Part shown: piece by piece, positions 10,648 to 21,207 of the stretch
How positions within the stretch are numbered: the first letter of the stretch is position 1
Layout: every line of letters starts with the position of its first letter
NCBI GenBank assembly: GCA_036925085.1
Contig: JAUPFP010000001.1
Span: 13,665,854 to 13,729,853, forward strand
Direction of reading: 5' to 3'
Source: Brachycybe producta
Lineage: Eukaryota; Arthropoda; Diplopoda; Playtdesmida; Andrognathidae
Length of the DNA stretch: 64,000 bases
The notes under the pieces: model-generated
Seen by the model: only the letters and a program-made list of their open reading frames with translations
Told to the model about the DNA's origin: nothing
Databases searched by the model: none
Made by a program: the position numbers and the translations under genes

Positions 10648-11442
10648 TCATCGTTGTTTAGGTAAAAATACAGCGGTACACTCTCCTAGAAATATATTCG
10701 TTCTGAGCCGAGAGTTGTCATCCGCATTCTGCGTGAAATCAATCATCAAGTAACTGTACGGATCACGAGTACTCTGGTTAAAGGCATCGATCATGAACTT
10801 GGTGTTACCAGGATACATCTGATGCGACAAATGAGCAATTTGAGATTTGTCACGATGGTTTTTAAAATCCAGATAAGAAGCATTCAAAGAAATGGTATGC
10901 TGATACGGGTTCTTGTCAAAAATATTTTGAGTAATAAATATAACACTTATTTTGATGATGTGAATCACACATAAAGAGCTGAGAAACACCCCATCCACAT
11001 CTTTAAACAGATCGTCGAGTACAATAAGCTGGTTTCCATCACATCTAAACATCTTCATGTCAGGCGTACCTTTTAGAAATACCGCTCGAGTCCCATAAAG
11101 TGAACACCAGTCTTGATATTGAGAAAAGTGCCATGTTACTCTCTCCAGTGGGGGCTTAATCACTCCCCTGGCATGATCCAAAATTTTATTCACGAAGGTT
11201 GTTATCCCGCAACTGCTGGGAATGAATGAACTATCTTTTTCCATGATCGTTATGGAATCGTGCGCTAGTTGTATATTGGCAGGTACTTCCGTTTTAGTGA
11301 AAATAGTGATGTTCGTTGTTTCGAGTATTAGCATAAGAGCCCCAATGCAGCCCATAACAATGTATTTTATACTCGGCTTCCTTTTTTGTGACACCACATC
11401 TTCCTCCATTGTTAAGCATAATATTTCATCTTGCTCCACCAT
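10648..11442 (-). pseudogene. DNA-packaging ATPase (A32/FtsK-HerA type) of the Polinton relic
   Basis: The 264-codon frame is complete in length but carries key changes. The P-loop region reads IPSSCGITTFVNKIL where a Walker A motif G-x4-G-K-T is expected, so both the first glycine and the lysine are replaced. Walker B is present as QLIVLDDLF, and a polar strand follows as ISVIFITQNIF. The C-terminal block DPYSYLMIDFTQ is also typical. In Polintons this enzyme pumps genomic DNA into the capsid. The first 55 residues contain a hydrophobic stretch (MGCIGALMLILETT) that is unusual for this family and may be a separate fused ORF. With Walker A lost the product should not hydrolyse ATP. Confidence 0.7.
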
Positions 11443-11486
11443 TTTAGCTTCAAGAATGTAATGAGAATGAGTACATAATGTGATTT

Positions 11487-11826
11487 TTATTCAGTATTAG
11501 TACAAGTTTTGAAAATTTCACTTCGCCACTCATATTCTAACCAATGGTCGATCAGATACAAAATTCCTTGAATGATGATGCTTTTAATCGGTTCGGCATT
11601 TTCGATCCAGCGGTTTAATACAAACAGGACATTCATATTCTCAAATAAATCATTTATTTATTTCCGTTTGTATTGTTTGGGATACATAGTACAAAATGAG
11701 ACGGAACTTGATTTCCATCATCCGCTTTTAGGAGTTCATCTTGATGAAGACAGTCAGCACACGCTGTATTCCAGCATGATATTTTCATCATACCAGGAAA
11801 ATCCGTTGGCTGATACAACATTCTGA
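11487..11826 (-). pseudogene. Small Polinton-associated gene, frameshifted
   Basis: A C-terminal 50-codon ORF (11487-11636) starts MNVLFVLNRWIENAEPIK. In another frame just upstream the text CADCLHQDELLKADDGNQVP and FVLCIP appears, with stops between the two. The paired cysteines suggest a zinc-binding N-terminus. The gene lies between the ATPase and the next small gene in the same direction. No function is assigned. Confidence 0.35.
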
Positions 11827-11850
11827 GTAAAATAAATTGTACATATTAGC

Positions 11851-12288
11851 TTATTTCTGCTTCCGTACCCATAATCCAAAAACATAACCCTCATTTTTCG
11901 CACAATGTGCTATCCAGTTCTCCGTTTTTTATGATGACTACACGTAAAGTCAACTTCTTGAGGGCCAAAAATTGTCAGTAAATTCTCATATTTTATACAA
12001 AGGCCTAGTTTCTCGAGATTTATGCTAGAAATATTTAATTTCATTAATAATTGTTTTTCCACAGTGCCAAATAAGGCATTTAAATTTTTCTCGAAGGCAT
12101 GCGTATACAAGCTACATATAACTTTCAGGAATGTTGAGAACGCCCTAATTTCAGGAAGTCAAATAAACATATCATTCGGGTGTGGATCACCGATAGTATA
12201 GTATCCCAATTCTTTAATGTAAAAATCACTTCCAATTTGAAATCCATCACAATCAATAACAGTAAATATATTGCCGAAAATAGACATT
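11851..12288 (-). pseudogene. Small Polinton-associated gene with D-x-D-G-F start and Cys/His end
   Basis: The frame starts MSIFGNIFTVIDCDGFQ at 12288 and runs through one internal TGA (after NDMFI) into 11910-12110. There it reads IFGPQEVDFTCSHHKK. A frame change then gives WIAHCAKNEGYVFGLW before the stop at 11851. The order, an acidic 'D.DGF' start and a late C-x-H...H-C-A block, matches a small protein family I associate with Polintons in arthropods. Its role is not known to me. One stop and one frameshift make it a pseudogene. Confidence 0.45.
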
Positions 12289-12355
12289 ATGTAAGTTAAT
12301 TTTTCATTCATAAGGCTGAATCAAGTCAAGAAAAAAAACATACCTAATGCTGTGA

Positions 12356-12598
12356 AATGCGTGGTTTCGAGAGAAACTACTACCCTACGATGATGAAGAA
12401 ACGGCGACTATCAAATATTGTACTATTTGTTTAGTGAGGGGTGTACGGGTTGTATTTGAGCCTTGTAAACATCAAGCTGCCTGTAAGGCTTGCACGTTAT
12501 TAGAAATGGAAAGTTTTTTATGCCCAGCATGTAGAAACCCCATTTCAAATGTAATTGATGTTTACCAGCCCTTAACAGATTTATTGCCAATTCAATGA
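12356..12598 (+). CDS. RING-finger protein (C3HC4) on the opposite strand of the Polinton relic
   Basis: An uninterrupted 80-codon frame encodes a complete RING. The ligand pattern is C-x2-C (YCTIC), eleven residues, C-x-H-x3-C-x2-C (EPCKHQAACKAC), a short spacer and C-x2-C (LCPAC), followed by RNPI. This is the compact RING-HC type seen at the C-terminus of inhibitor-of-apoptosis proteins and in many large-DNA-virus proteins; such domains usually act as E3 ubiquitin ligases. No ATG lies in frame before the domain, because a TGA is at 12353. The N-terminus is therefore missing, begins at a non-AUG codon, or comes from an upstream exon. Unlike the neighbouring genes, it has no internal stop or frameshift. 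Confidence 0.65.
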   Translation, partial: NAWFREKLLPYDDEETATIKYCTICLVRGVRVVFEPCKHQAACKACTLLEMESFLCPACRNPISNVIDVYQPLTDLLPIQ

Positions 12599-12639
12599 AT
12601 ATCACCTAAAATAAAACATGAAATTCTTTTATATATTGA

Positions 12640-12723
12640 ACACTTCTGCAACAGATCTCTGCCTGCCTTAGGAAACCAAGTTTGCTATCCTAAGGCTGTA
12701 AGGTCTGTGGAATGCAGAAGTGT
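12640..12723. repeat. Hairpin between convergent genes
   Basis: Imperfect inverted arms of about 33-35 bases (ACACTTCTGC ... CCTTAGG and CCTAAGG ... GCAGAAGTGT) flank a 16-base loop. The plus-strand RING ORF ends just left of it (12598) and a minus-strand gene ends just right of it (12783). An AATAAA lies at about 12610. A transcript-end structure is possible. Confidence 0.5.
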
Positions 12724-12782
12724 CATTAGTCATTATAAAGAAATGAAACAATACTGCCAAAAAAATTTGAACATGTAACATT

Positions 12783-13235
12783 TTATTGCAACTGTATTAA
12801 TAAATATAACAAAGTGCTAATCATCTGTAATTGTGGAACCACATGAATAAAGTTACTCACAGTGTCGTTAGGAGTTGCGTAGACATCCTGTATGGCAGCC
12901 CATTATCCATTATCTCGAAGCCACGATGCTGATGACATGAACACGTATTCACCGATATGCACTGCCATTGCTTCTTCAAATTCTGGATCTTGCCAGTTGG
13001 AGGACGAGTGCGTAAATCACTATAATTTTACCGAATGAAGGTGATCCTTGATAAACTTCGGCCAACAAGAATAATTCTTGGTTCAAATGTGAGACAGTTT
13101 TTAAAGTTGTTGCTATGGATTCAAAAGCTTGAATATCCTTATTTCGAGCTTGTTCGGCGAGTTGGAATTCACGGCTTCGTGCGATTGTTTGGCCATACGA
13201 TGTACATCAATGGCAAATTTTGTAAAATCCTGCAT
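12783..13235 (-). pseudogene. Unidentified small gene at the right end of the Polinton relic
   Basis: A 40-codon start (MQDFTKFAIDVHRMAKQ) at 13235 ends at a TAG at 13113. Similar-looking coding text then continues in two other frames, including QDPEFEEAMAVHIGEYVF and AAIQDVYATPNDTVSNFIH, until a stop at 12783. The amino-acid composition and frame persistence suggest a real gene broken by indels. I do not recognise the family. It points the same way as the capsid genes and converges on the RING gene. Confidence 0.35.
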
Positions 13236-13579
13236 GTTGAATACCTTCTCATTATTGAAAGCTAAACACAACTAACTTATTAAAAAGTATAAAAGTAGCT
13301 AGCCTTCATACTGCTCGCTATGATGAGTATGTTGTAGAAATGTCTCTATAGTTGCCTATAGAACAAAAGCTTATAAACTGGTTGACCTTGATTGCCATGC
13401 TGTAGAAATCGACACAATGTTATTCTATGAGGCATGACAAAAAATGAGGAAAAAGTGGTGTAAACAAGAATACAATACTATATTTCAGCTCAAAGAATTG
13501 AACAACTTACCTTCAATACTTAAAAACTACAATTCAGAAAGTGTGTAAACAAACAAGTTTTTATGGTCATGAATTATAT
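13236..13579. other. No gene; half of a direct repeat pair
   Basis: The block GTAGAAATGTCTCTATAG followed by CTTATAAACTGG near 13330-13385 recurs in similar form at about 14665-14720, on the other side of the LTR-like block. This suggests that the intervening sequence interrupted or duplicated a short repeat with GTGTAGAAATG-type motifs. No coding text is seen. Confidence 0.35.
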
Positions 13580-14600
13580 TGTAACGAACCACATTCATGA
13601 GGTGAATAGAATTGTCAAAAAGTATCGTAGCGCTCTTCCGGTCGATAAGAAAGTGGTTGGCTAGGCCACTAATTCTACTCTGGTTCGGGAGGAAGGAAAC
13701 AAATTAATCCCTTTCCGATTCCTCACAAGTTCCTCTCTCAAGAACCTTTACAGTTTTAAGGATCTTTTGTTGTCTGCTACTCCCCGGGCTTTCGCCCGTA
13801 AAAAGTTGGTTGATCGAGCTGTCTTCAGAAGTTTCATTTAGTGCTGGAGGACCAGGTTTACACCTGGGTTGACAGTGCTAGATGACAAACTGTCGAAGTT
13901 CTTTGTTTTGTTCAAAAAGTATATAATCAGACTTGACAACTGTTTGTTTCAAATAGAATAACAGTTTATTTACATTTCTAATTATTTCCTAGCAAAACTT
14001 GAGCATAGATTCGTTATCTCAAGAGTGCTTTCAAAAATGCTTTCTAAAAATAAAAATACACGGCCTTTTATACCCAAAAAGAGGATACTGAGAACACTTT
14101 CTCAGTAGCCCCTAATTGGGTAAAAATACAAGTAACATCCAAACTGGCCAATCAACATGATTGACCAGTGGTCAACAAAATATAGACAAGTGACTCATTG
14201 CAATTACAAACAAACTTATAATAGAAAGTTTCAACCCCATAGACCTAATGCTGAGGCTTATCAGGATGATCTCTTTGTATTAAGGGGTGGTACTGGGAGG
14301 GAAAAGGACCCAAGACCCAAGACAGGATATTGGCATCATCATGAGCTGATAGAAATGGGTCAATCCTCTGTACATGAGTACAGAGGGTTGACAAAGGTCC
14401 ATGTCAATCCAAAAATAAAAACTACGATCCAGACAAAACTAAACGAGCAAGGATTGCTCCTGGACTTATCGTATCAATATAAAAAATAAGTGGTCAAGTA
14501 ACCTTGCTTTGTTATTTCTCTTTATAGTAGTTATTTAAGCAGGAAATAAATTATGAGTTAAAAACACAGAGGTAGAAAAAAACATGCTGTTGACTATCCT
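13580..14600 (-). repeat. Putative LTR in minus orientation
   Basis: The left edge TGTAACGAACC matches the reverse-sense end shared by the LTRs of this region (…CGTTACA). On the minus strand a good TATA box (TATAAAAGGCCG, near 14080) is followed by an AATAAA signal near 13965, the promoter-to-polyadenylation order of an LTR. The right end could not be fixed; 14568 is one candidate. A 110-codon plus-strand ORF at 14157-14489 crosses the upstream part and is not recognised. Confidence 0.4.
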
Positions 14601-14825
14601 TTTTCCCCTCTATAAAAACTGGGTCAAATTTTTTTTCTGTTTGTTATGATGAAGCATTAAAAATAATATAGTGTAGATATGTCTCTATAGAACAATAATA
14701 GCTCATAAACTGGTGCAGAAATGACTCAATGATAGTCTATGGAGATTGGAATGTGTTGCTCAAAATGTGTGGTCTATAGTAGTCTATAGGAAAAAGTGAT
14801 GCAGAAATGACTTTTCCTACACTAC

Positions 14826-15480
14826 TGTGACACCCTGTAGTAACAAAATGGCGAAACACCCTCTCTGTCAACAGGGCACCTCTTGGTGCACAGATGTTCA
14901 GACTTGGGTGGCCCGAATTCTAAGTGAATTCGTAGAACCCAGTCCGACCATGAGAATTGGGAATAGAGTCCCAAAAATACCTTTCCTTTTAAGGTAATAT
15001 TCCCGGCCCAGGGCAATGATTGGCCCAGTTGGTCTTAATTGAGCCCTGAGGTGACAGTTGACCCTCCGAGGAGACCGGACAAGTAAGCTTGAGACTTGAC
15101 TGTGAGGACAGTCGGAGTGTAGAGTTCGGAGAGTAAGTTTGAATGATAGTCAAGAGTTTGAAAGTTAAACAGTAAAGTTCTAACTTAGAAGTGCATTGTA
15201 ATAATATAGAAGAAAATTATGTAAATGGCAACATGTCACAGTAAAGAGTTTTGATATTTTATTTTATCTACGAGAATTTGTGCATGTTGTGTATTAAATT
15301 GTTTTGAGTTTAGCACTCCGCAAATAACAGAGTATCCAGCGGATACTCTCCGGAAGGCACTCAGATAATACCTGAATCCCTCCACCTGGAGCCTCCAGGG
15401 ACTCAAGCAAACAGGAGGACTGAAGTCAAGTCGGCATCGTCAAGTACTATCCCAAAGATCCCTGAGGAGACGGTCTTTTT
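14826..15480 (+). repeat. LTR of element C (left, plus orientation)
   Basis: It begins TGTGACACCCTGTAG. About 650 bp can be aligned by eye with the reverse complement of 21391-21889, including GTGCACAGATGTTCAGACTTGG and the GGCACTC…CCTCCAGG block near the inner end. The inner boundary is uncertain because no clear primer-binding site was found. A gag-type gene follows in the same orientation. Confidence 0.55.
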
Positions 15481-15632
15481 GTGGGCCGGTACCAGGCCAG
15501 GCAAGTAATGTTGCGCCCGGAAAATCAACCCCCAGAGCAGAGACTGGCCCACCGACAACAGAGTTGCCATCGGCACCATCGATTCAACAACAACCTCAGA
15601 GAAGTCGAAACGGTGGATCCAAAGGGCCAGTC

Positions 15633-16683
15633 ATGTCACAAAATGGTGGAGGTGTGGGGTATAGTGCCACTAACGACACCGATGAAGAAGATGAAGCTAC
15701 TAGAGGAGCTTCAACCACACCGAGATCTGCAAAGAGGACACCACGAGTGATGTCCGAAGAGGTCCTGAAGTTAACTGCCCAGATGAAGTGGCAAGTCGCC
15801 ACAGAGTACCTTGCCAGTAAAGCGGACACAACCCAAATGAGTGAGTTTGCATCCATTTATGATATTCAGATAGAATTTCAACGGGCGCGCCCAAGAGCTA
15901 AGGACACGCCAAACCCAGAGTCAAGCATGAACGTTCAAGCCATCCCATTAGACGACAATGCTGATGTGCCATCATGCCAAGAACTAGTTAAGAGATACCA
16001 TAGTCGTCATCCGCTCGAAATGCTTCAACATTTCGAAGACATTGCAGATATTCAAGAGTGGAACGACGTACATAGACTGTATTTCGCAAAGACCGCATTT
16101 ATAGGCTATGCCCAGGAGTGGTTAGCCAGTTTCTCTAGAGAATGCAAGAAAACAATGTGGACAGATCTTCGCCAAGCGCTAGTAGATGCGTTCGGAAAAG
16201 CAGATGACGCAGTTCGAATTCAAAGAGAATTCGAGAGGATGAGGCAGCGAAAGGGTGAGAATTCAGTTGTTTATATGCGAAATTATTTGCGCATGTCTTA
16301 CCTGTTATGCCCGAACATCCCAGAGCCCATCCGGGCTCTGTCAGGGTAATCATGGATGAAGAGTGGGAGATTGTGGAGCAAAGCGTGCTTCAACCCTTCC
16401 AACCTAAACAACAATCTGGCCAGCAGAGTCAGAACAAGAGCATGAAGAATCAGGCAAAAGGAGCATACGACGACAGAGTATATGCCGCCGTAGCACAGAA
16501 CAACGCTCCAAGCTCTGGCCAACAGCAGTTGCAATATCAGCAGAAGCAACAAGGCCAGAGGTCACAGAGATCACCGAGAAATAAGAGGACAGAAGCTTAA
16601 AGTACCTCTAGAGGAGGTTATGTGCTATAACTGCCGCCAAAAAGGACATTTTGGTAGAAACTGCCCACTGCCCGACAGATGAA
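15633..16683 (+). pseudogene. gag relic of element C
   Basis: From the ATG at 15633 (MSQNGGGVGYS) the frame runs to 16349 and includes a capsid-type region: QELVKRYHSRHPLEMLQHFED, then WLASFSRE and REFERMRQRKGENSVVYMR. It then shifts (16307-16600, glutamine-rich) and shifts again into a zinc knuckle at about 16620-16665, CYNCRQKGHFGRNCP, the C-x2-C-x4-H-x4-C pattern. The order and the KRY..RHPL...F signature match the gag of the 54060-63390 element. Two frame changes disable it. No reverse transcriptase, RNase H or integrase text follows. Confidence 0.7.
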
Positions 16684-16904
16684 AAGCGTCGACCGTCGGA
16701 ATGTAACAAGTCAAGAGTCAGCTGTTTCCACAGGCCCCAGATAGAAAATAGTACATAGCCGTTTTAGTCAATGGACAAACGACTTATTTCCCCGTCGAAG
16801 CCCAACAACAGCAATTAAACTAATTGGGGCGGCGGTGAAAAGGGGCCCACCGCCCTCCACAAAGAAAACACCTTCGAAGAAGAGTAAGGTCGATTCCCTG
16901 GTAA

Positions 16905-17050
16905 AAAAAGATGTTCAGCAAGCAGCATCTAAGAGCTAAGAAAAAGATGTTCAGCAAGCAGCATCTAAGAGCTAAGAAAAAGATGTTCAGCAAGCAGCAT
17001 CTAAGAGCTAAGAAAAAGATGTTCAGCAAGCAGCATCTAAGAGCTACGAA
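16905..17050 (+). repeat. 36-bp tandem repeat, four copies
   Basis: The unit GATGTTCAGCAAGCAGCATC plus TAAGAGCTAAGAAAAA is repeated about four times at a 36-bp period. In the frame that gives KDVQQAASKS, the first three copies end in TAA, whereas the last copy has TAC. The array lies downstream of the zinc knuckle of element C. Confidence 0.85.
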
Positions 17051-17935
17051 ACAGATGTTCAGAAGACAACATCTACAAGCTACGTGAGTGAATTAGAGGC
17101 AGACGACACTAATAATCATAGACATTCAAGCAGAAAGAGAGATAATAACTTCAAAGGAAATAATTAGCGACCAAAAACAGCCAAAAGTAGTCCCAGAACA
17201 AATAAAAACTCGCCCAGTAGAGAAAAACGCCAAAATATGCGTACAAACTGAATAAGTTTCGGTTAAGAAGTGCAAAAATGAAGCAATCACTATCCCACGT
17301 GGTGAAAGAGGAAAAAGAAACTGACAGAAACATAGTGGCGCAACTGTACATGGTACAGGACGTCCCAGGCAGAGATAAGAGGTCAACCAACTCTTAGAGC
17401 TAACCAAAACAAAGCAGACAACAGAGTTGAGAAAAAGACTGTGACAGTGACCTACAAAACTCATCAATATGGGTGTGGTCATCAATCATCTAGTTCCATC
17501 TCCAAAAGTGGGGGTGCTGTCAGAACAAAGAAATTTGAGCCGACAGGTAAACTATCCCTAACGGATTTTTCTTTCTTTGTTCTGTACATTGTTTTACTCT
17601 TTATACACAAAGCAGTGACATTGTGTCAACAAGTGTTTTTAGTTCTTTTCAAGTTCTTTTTGTCGTTCAGTAAAGAAGAAAGTTTTTTGGTGCATGTTTT
17701 TCTCAATTGTTTTTTTGTGCTATTCTTTTTGCTGCCAGAGTTGGTGCCAGAGTGTTCGCGTGTTTTAGCAAGTTCACTGTGTTTTTGCAAAAGTTTTTAA
17801 TAAAAGTGCTCGCGAGTGTCAACTCAAAGAGGATAAAAGGGCGTCGGCCATCAGCCTCCTCTAAGGAGAGAACTTTGAGGAAGAAAGAAAGTAACATTAA
17901 CTTTCGTGTTCTTTTTTTAAACAAAAAAGTGCAAA
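17051..17935 (+). other. Degenerate region between gag and accessory ORF of element C
   Basis: Only short interrupted frames are present, and no polymerase, RNase H or integrase motif was found. The right part is T-rich and ends with TTCGTGTTCTTTTTTTAAAC just before the accessory ATG at 17936, a possible splice-acceptor tract. The stretch could be all that remains of a deleted pol gene. Confidence 0.4.
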
Positions 17936-20621
17936 GATGAGTCAGCGGGGGCAGGGCTAGTTGGCGCAGTTGCCGATGTGGGTCGAGACCTGCCCCAGAA
18001 GAACCCCGTGTTTCTTTGATATTGCCACTCGTGGGGCCATCGAAGATCTTCTTGGACAGTCGGGAGCAGGAATTCGAGTGCCAGCTCAAAGAGGGCGAGT
18101 GGGAGATACGGGAGGTGTCTCATGAGGAGGAGAAAACCAAGCGATACCAGGAGCACTTCGAGGCAAGCAAGCACGCCATCATTGCAGGCAAGCGGGACTA
18201 TTACAAGAGTATTCACCAGGGGTAGGCGACTTTGTGCCGGGAGGAGCCTAATGGTGAGGACAAGGATCCTCAAAACGAAAATCCACCCCAGAAGAACGAG
18301 AGGAGGCCGCAAAATGGAATCGGGCTGCAGCACCCTTTCGCAGCCTTCAAGCTGAGGCAGCACACCCCTCCGACGTCTCCAATGTTGGGAGCCAGCGGTC
18401 CACCGGAGGCAGAGCTACCTGTCAGCTTGCGGGAAATCCTTGCCTCTCCAGTAGAGAAGGAAGCCCTGGTCAAAGTCGAGCCCCTTGACCTGACAGTCGC
18501 CAAGGAAGAACCACTGGACCTGAGTGGTCCAAAGGAAGATGGGCTGGTGTTTTTGCCTCTACCAGCAGCAGAGCTCTTGGAAGGGATGAGCCAGCCGGTG
18601 GAGATCGATGCCCCATTGTCTCCAGGAGCGTCGGGCCACTTGCCGGTTCTCGCCCCGAGGCCGTAAGGCCAGAATTCATCCGGCTCTAGTTAAAGCCCAC
18701 GAGATCCAGGAATTGAGAGCACCGTCGCCATCGGACCTCATCAACTTGGCCAGCGAGGCCAACCAGGTAGAAGCGAAGGCACAAGGAAGGAAACGGCGAC
18801 GAGGGCGGTGTTCACCGAATCTGATAGACTTCTCTGCCTCTAAGGACAGCGCTAGATATGAAGAAAGCTCCAGAGAGTCAGGGGCCGAGGGGCAGGGGCA
18901 ATGAGTGACGGCCAATCTCAGGCCCTCGGCGCAGCCAATGGCTATAGAAAATGTCGCCGCGATTCCCCTTCCGCCCGAGAAGAGACGTTGTGGTCAACCC
19001 AGAAGGAAGGCCCTATTGAATATTGGTGTCACCCTTCGAACAGCGAAAATTCGATGAGGTGTTGGCCCGAATCGCCGGGCGTTACGAACTATGGGATTTG
19101 GACATTCGTAACTTTGTCTACAACAGCCCGGATGAGAGAATTGTGGTTGTGGACCTAGGTGTGATGGAGGATCCCCCGGAGCCTTTTCCTGCAGGCCACC
19201 TGGTTGGAGCATGGGTGCCACAGGAAGCCATCGTAGGTTTGGAGAGGTGGAGCAACAGGCCTGCTCCGTGGACAATGCCAGTCATACCAAGGCACTCTAG
19301 AGGACATTTGTCGCGACTCCGGCACCTCATCAGATGCTTCGCGCACCGTGTGCCACAAGGGCGTATCAGAGTGGTCGAGATACGCGAGATGGGATCGGAT
19401 GGGCAGCATAGGTCCCTTGTACACTCGCCGAGCATGCGTATGCATCGGCGCAAAATCCGCAGCGGGCCATCATGAGTTTGAGAGTGCACGCCAAGCAGTC
19501 ACCGGAGTTGAGGGTGACCGCCACAGCCACCACCTGTGAGGTGATTATATCACAAGGAGGGTCTTCCAATAGCCAAGAGGCCCACAGGACCACAGAGCCA
19601 CACGATAGTTACGCGCCCAACCTCGGGTTCATCTGGAACCAGCATTAGAGGCTCCAAGGAGGCAAGAGTGGAAGGTATGCCGCGTCACCCAAGCGGTCGT
19701 CGACAGGCCTCCCCATCGAGAAGTCGGCGGGATATCCTGTCTGCGCACCTCCAGGAATTCAGGAGACGAGAAAGGTCGAGGCCACGGTCTCCACCAATAG
19801 GAGTGCTCTGGAGGACGCGCCAGGCCGACCGGGTGTACTTCCAGTCTAGCTGGGACCTGTCTAGGCTCCCAAGAGGAAAAGGCCCCTACCTACTTAACAG
19901 CCTGTGCATGGATTAGTATGTCGACCAAGCCCCGGTGCAGGCACAGTACCTCGGGTGCTACGAGTTAGGAGAGCCAAAACAACAGGTCCCCAGGAAACTA
20001 TGGAACACAGTTCATCATCAGGATCACCGAGGACGAACAAGTGGCTCTGGCCCACGTGATACGTGCCGGGTAATCTACCCGCAGGGCCACTGGGATCGAG
20101 AAGGCCCGGAAAGAGATGTCGACGAGTTCCTCGCTGGAGCAATGGGATGGCGCCTCTGGATTCGGTATCAGCCCCTCTCCGTCATAGGAGATTTTCGTAA
20201 CGGAATGGCCCTCATCTTCGATGAGGTCACCCGCACACTTGTGGGTGACACCCCATTCCGGGTCTTGAGAGGGGCAAGGCTGGCAGCGGAAAGGATCCTC
20301 GAGAACATATATGCGTCTTCGGCCAGCCCAATAGAGTATGATCGACGTCCGCGATCTGGACTGCCTCCTAGGCAGCGTCGATTCCTACCTAGAGTGCCGT
20401 TGTCGTCCACAGGAAAAGTGAGAAAAAGAGCGAAGGGCGCTGAACCTGCCAACTTGGCGTGTCTAGTCCCGAGGTGCCAGTGCGCGTGGTGTTTTTCGAA
20501 TCCAGAAGCCCCTACGGAACTACATCGCATTTTTCTGGAAGTGAGGCTCTTCTATAATGGACTGGAAGTGCATCGATCGCCAGAGCGCATCAGAGAGTGT
20601 CAAGGAGCAATCTCATCGTGA
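17936..20621 (+). pseudogene. Accessory ORF (aORF) relic of element C
   Basis: A start at 17936 (MSQRGQG) meets a stop after seven codons. Further open text in the same direction lies at 18016-18666 (one frame with a single TAG at 18223), 18608-18904, 19023-19475, 19668-19916 and 19935-20621. The 18232-18666 part is acidic and proline-rich and holds EPLDLT and EPLDLS. The last part starts the conserved C-terminal domain with AQYLGCYELGEP and, after a local frame change, gives QFIIRITEDEQ and later ALIFDEVTRTLV. These align with 59849-61819 and 22845-23669. No signal peptide or membrane segment is visible. Many frame changes show that it is dead. Confidence 0.5.
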
Positions 20622-21149
20622 GAACGTTTTAATCTTTAAGTTCTTCTTAATTTTAAGTTTGCATGCATTATTGAAGAGTATCCTTTCGTGGATATGCATG
20701 ACCAGAGTAGAGGTCGTAACCTCTTGTAAAATGGAAAAAAATTTAGTATTTTCGCTCAGTGCCAAAAAGTTTATTTAGTGAAAATTTTTGTTGAAGAGTC
20801 TTTTATTATTTTTGTAATATTATTTTCGAGTCTTGAGGGTCTTCGCCACAAGAAATTTAGTTTTGTATTTCTATGTTACAATACATAGTCAATATTTTTC
20901 ATAATATTGTTTTAAGTATTTAGAGCTAAAGAGTTCTTCTTTCGAGAAGTTTAGTTTTGTATTTTTATACCTAGTGTAATAATTGTAATAATACTCATAT
21001 AGAGTTTTTGTATTATTTTTATATTTTTGTTTATAGCCTAAACCAAAGAGGTGGCATTGACTAAGCTTCTCATAGCTTTCGCCACATAGTAAGAACCAGT
21101 AGCATTCTGTAGAATCGATCAAAATAAATTATTTTGTTTTTGTTTTATT

Positions 21150-21207
<58 letters not shown>

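Larger units (their letters stand above)
7380..13235 (-). mobile_element. Polinton/Maverick (adintovirus-like) relic, structural-gene half
   Basis: A run of decayed minus-strand genes is read from right to left. In transcription order it has small genes, a packaging ATPase, a coiled-coil gene, a penton-like C-terminus, a basic core-like protein and the N-terminus of the major capsid protein. Polintons are large self-synthesising DNA transposons that share this virion gene set with adintoviruses. No integrase, protein-primed polymerase or terminal repeat is visible here, so only an internal part remains. Most genes carry frameshifts or stops. A family X LTR is inserted at 8030-8752. A plus-strand RING-finger ORF lies among the genes at 12356-12598. 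Confidence 0.75.

Noticed and set aside
14640..14820. Tandem array of GTGTAGAAATG-type motifs
   Set aside because: The motif recurs loosely (near 13335, 14665, 14705 and 14800) but spacing and sequence are too irregular to call an array.
17126..17485. Minus-strand 119-codon hydrophobic ORF
   Set aside because: Reverse reading of A-rich, decayed element C sequence; no family features and no start context.
21153..21206. TA run as a replication origin or promoter
   Set aside because: Simple microsatellite in transposon debris; nothing supports a function.
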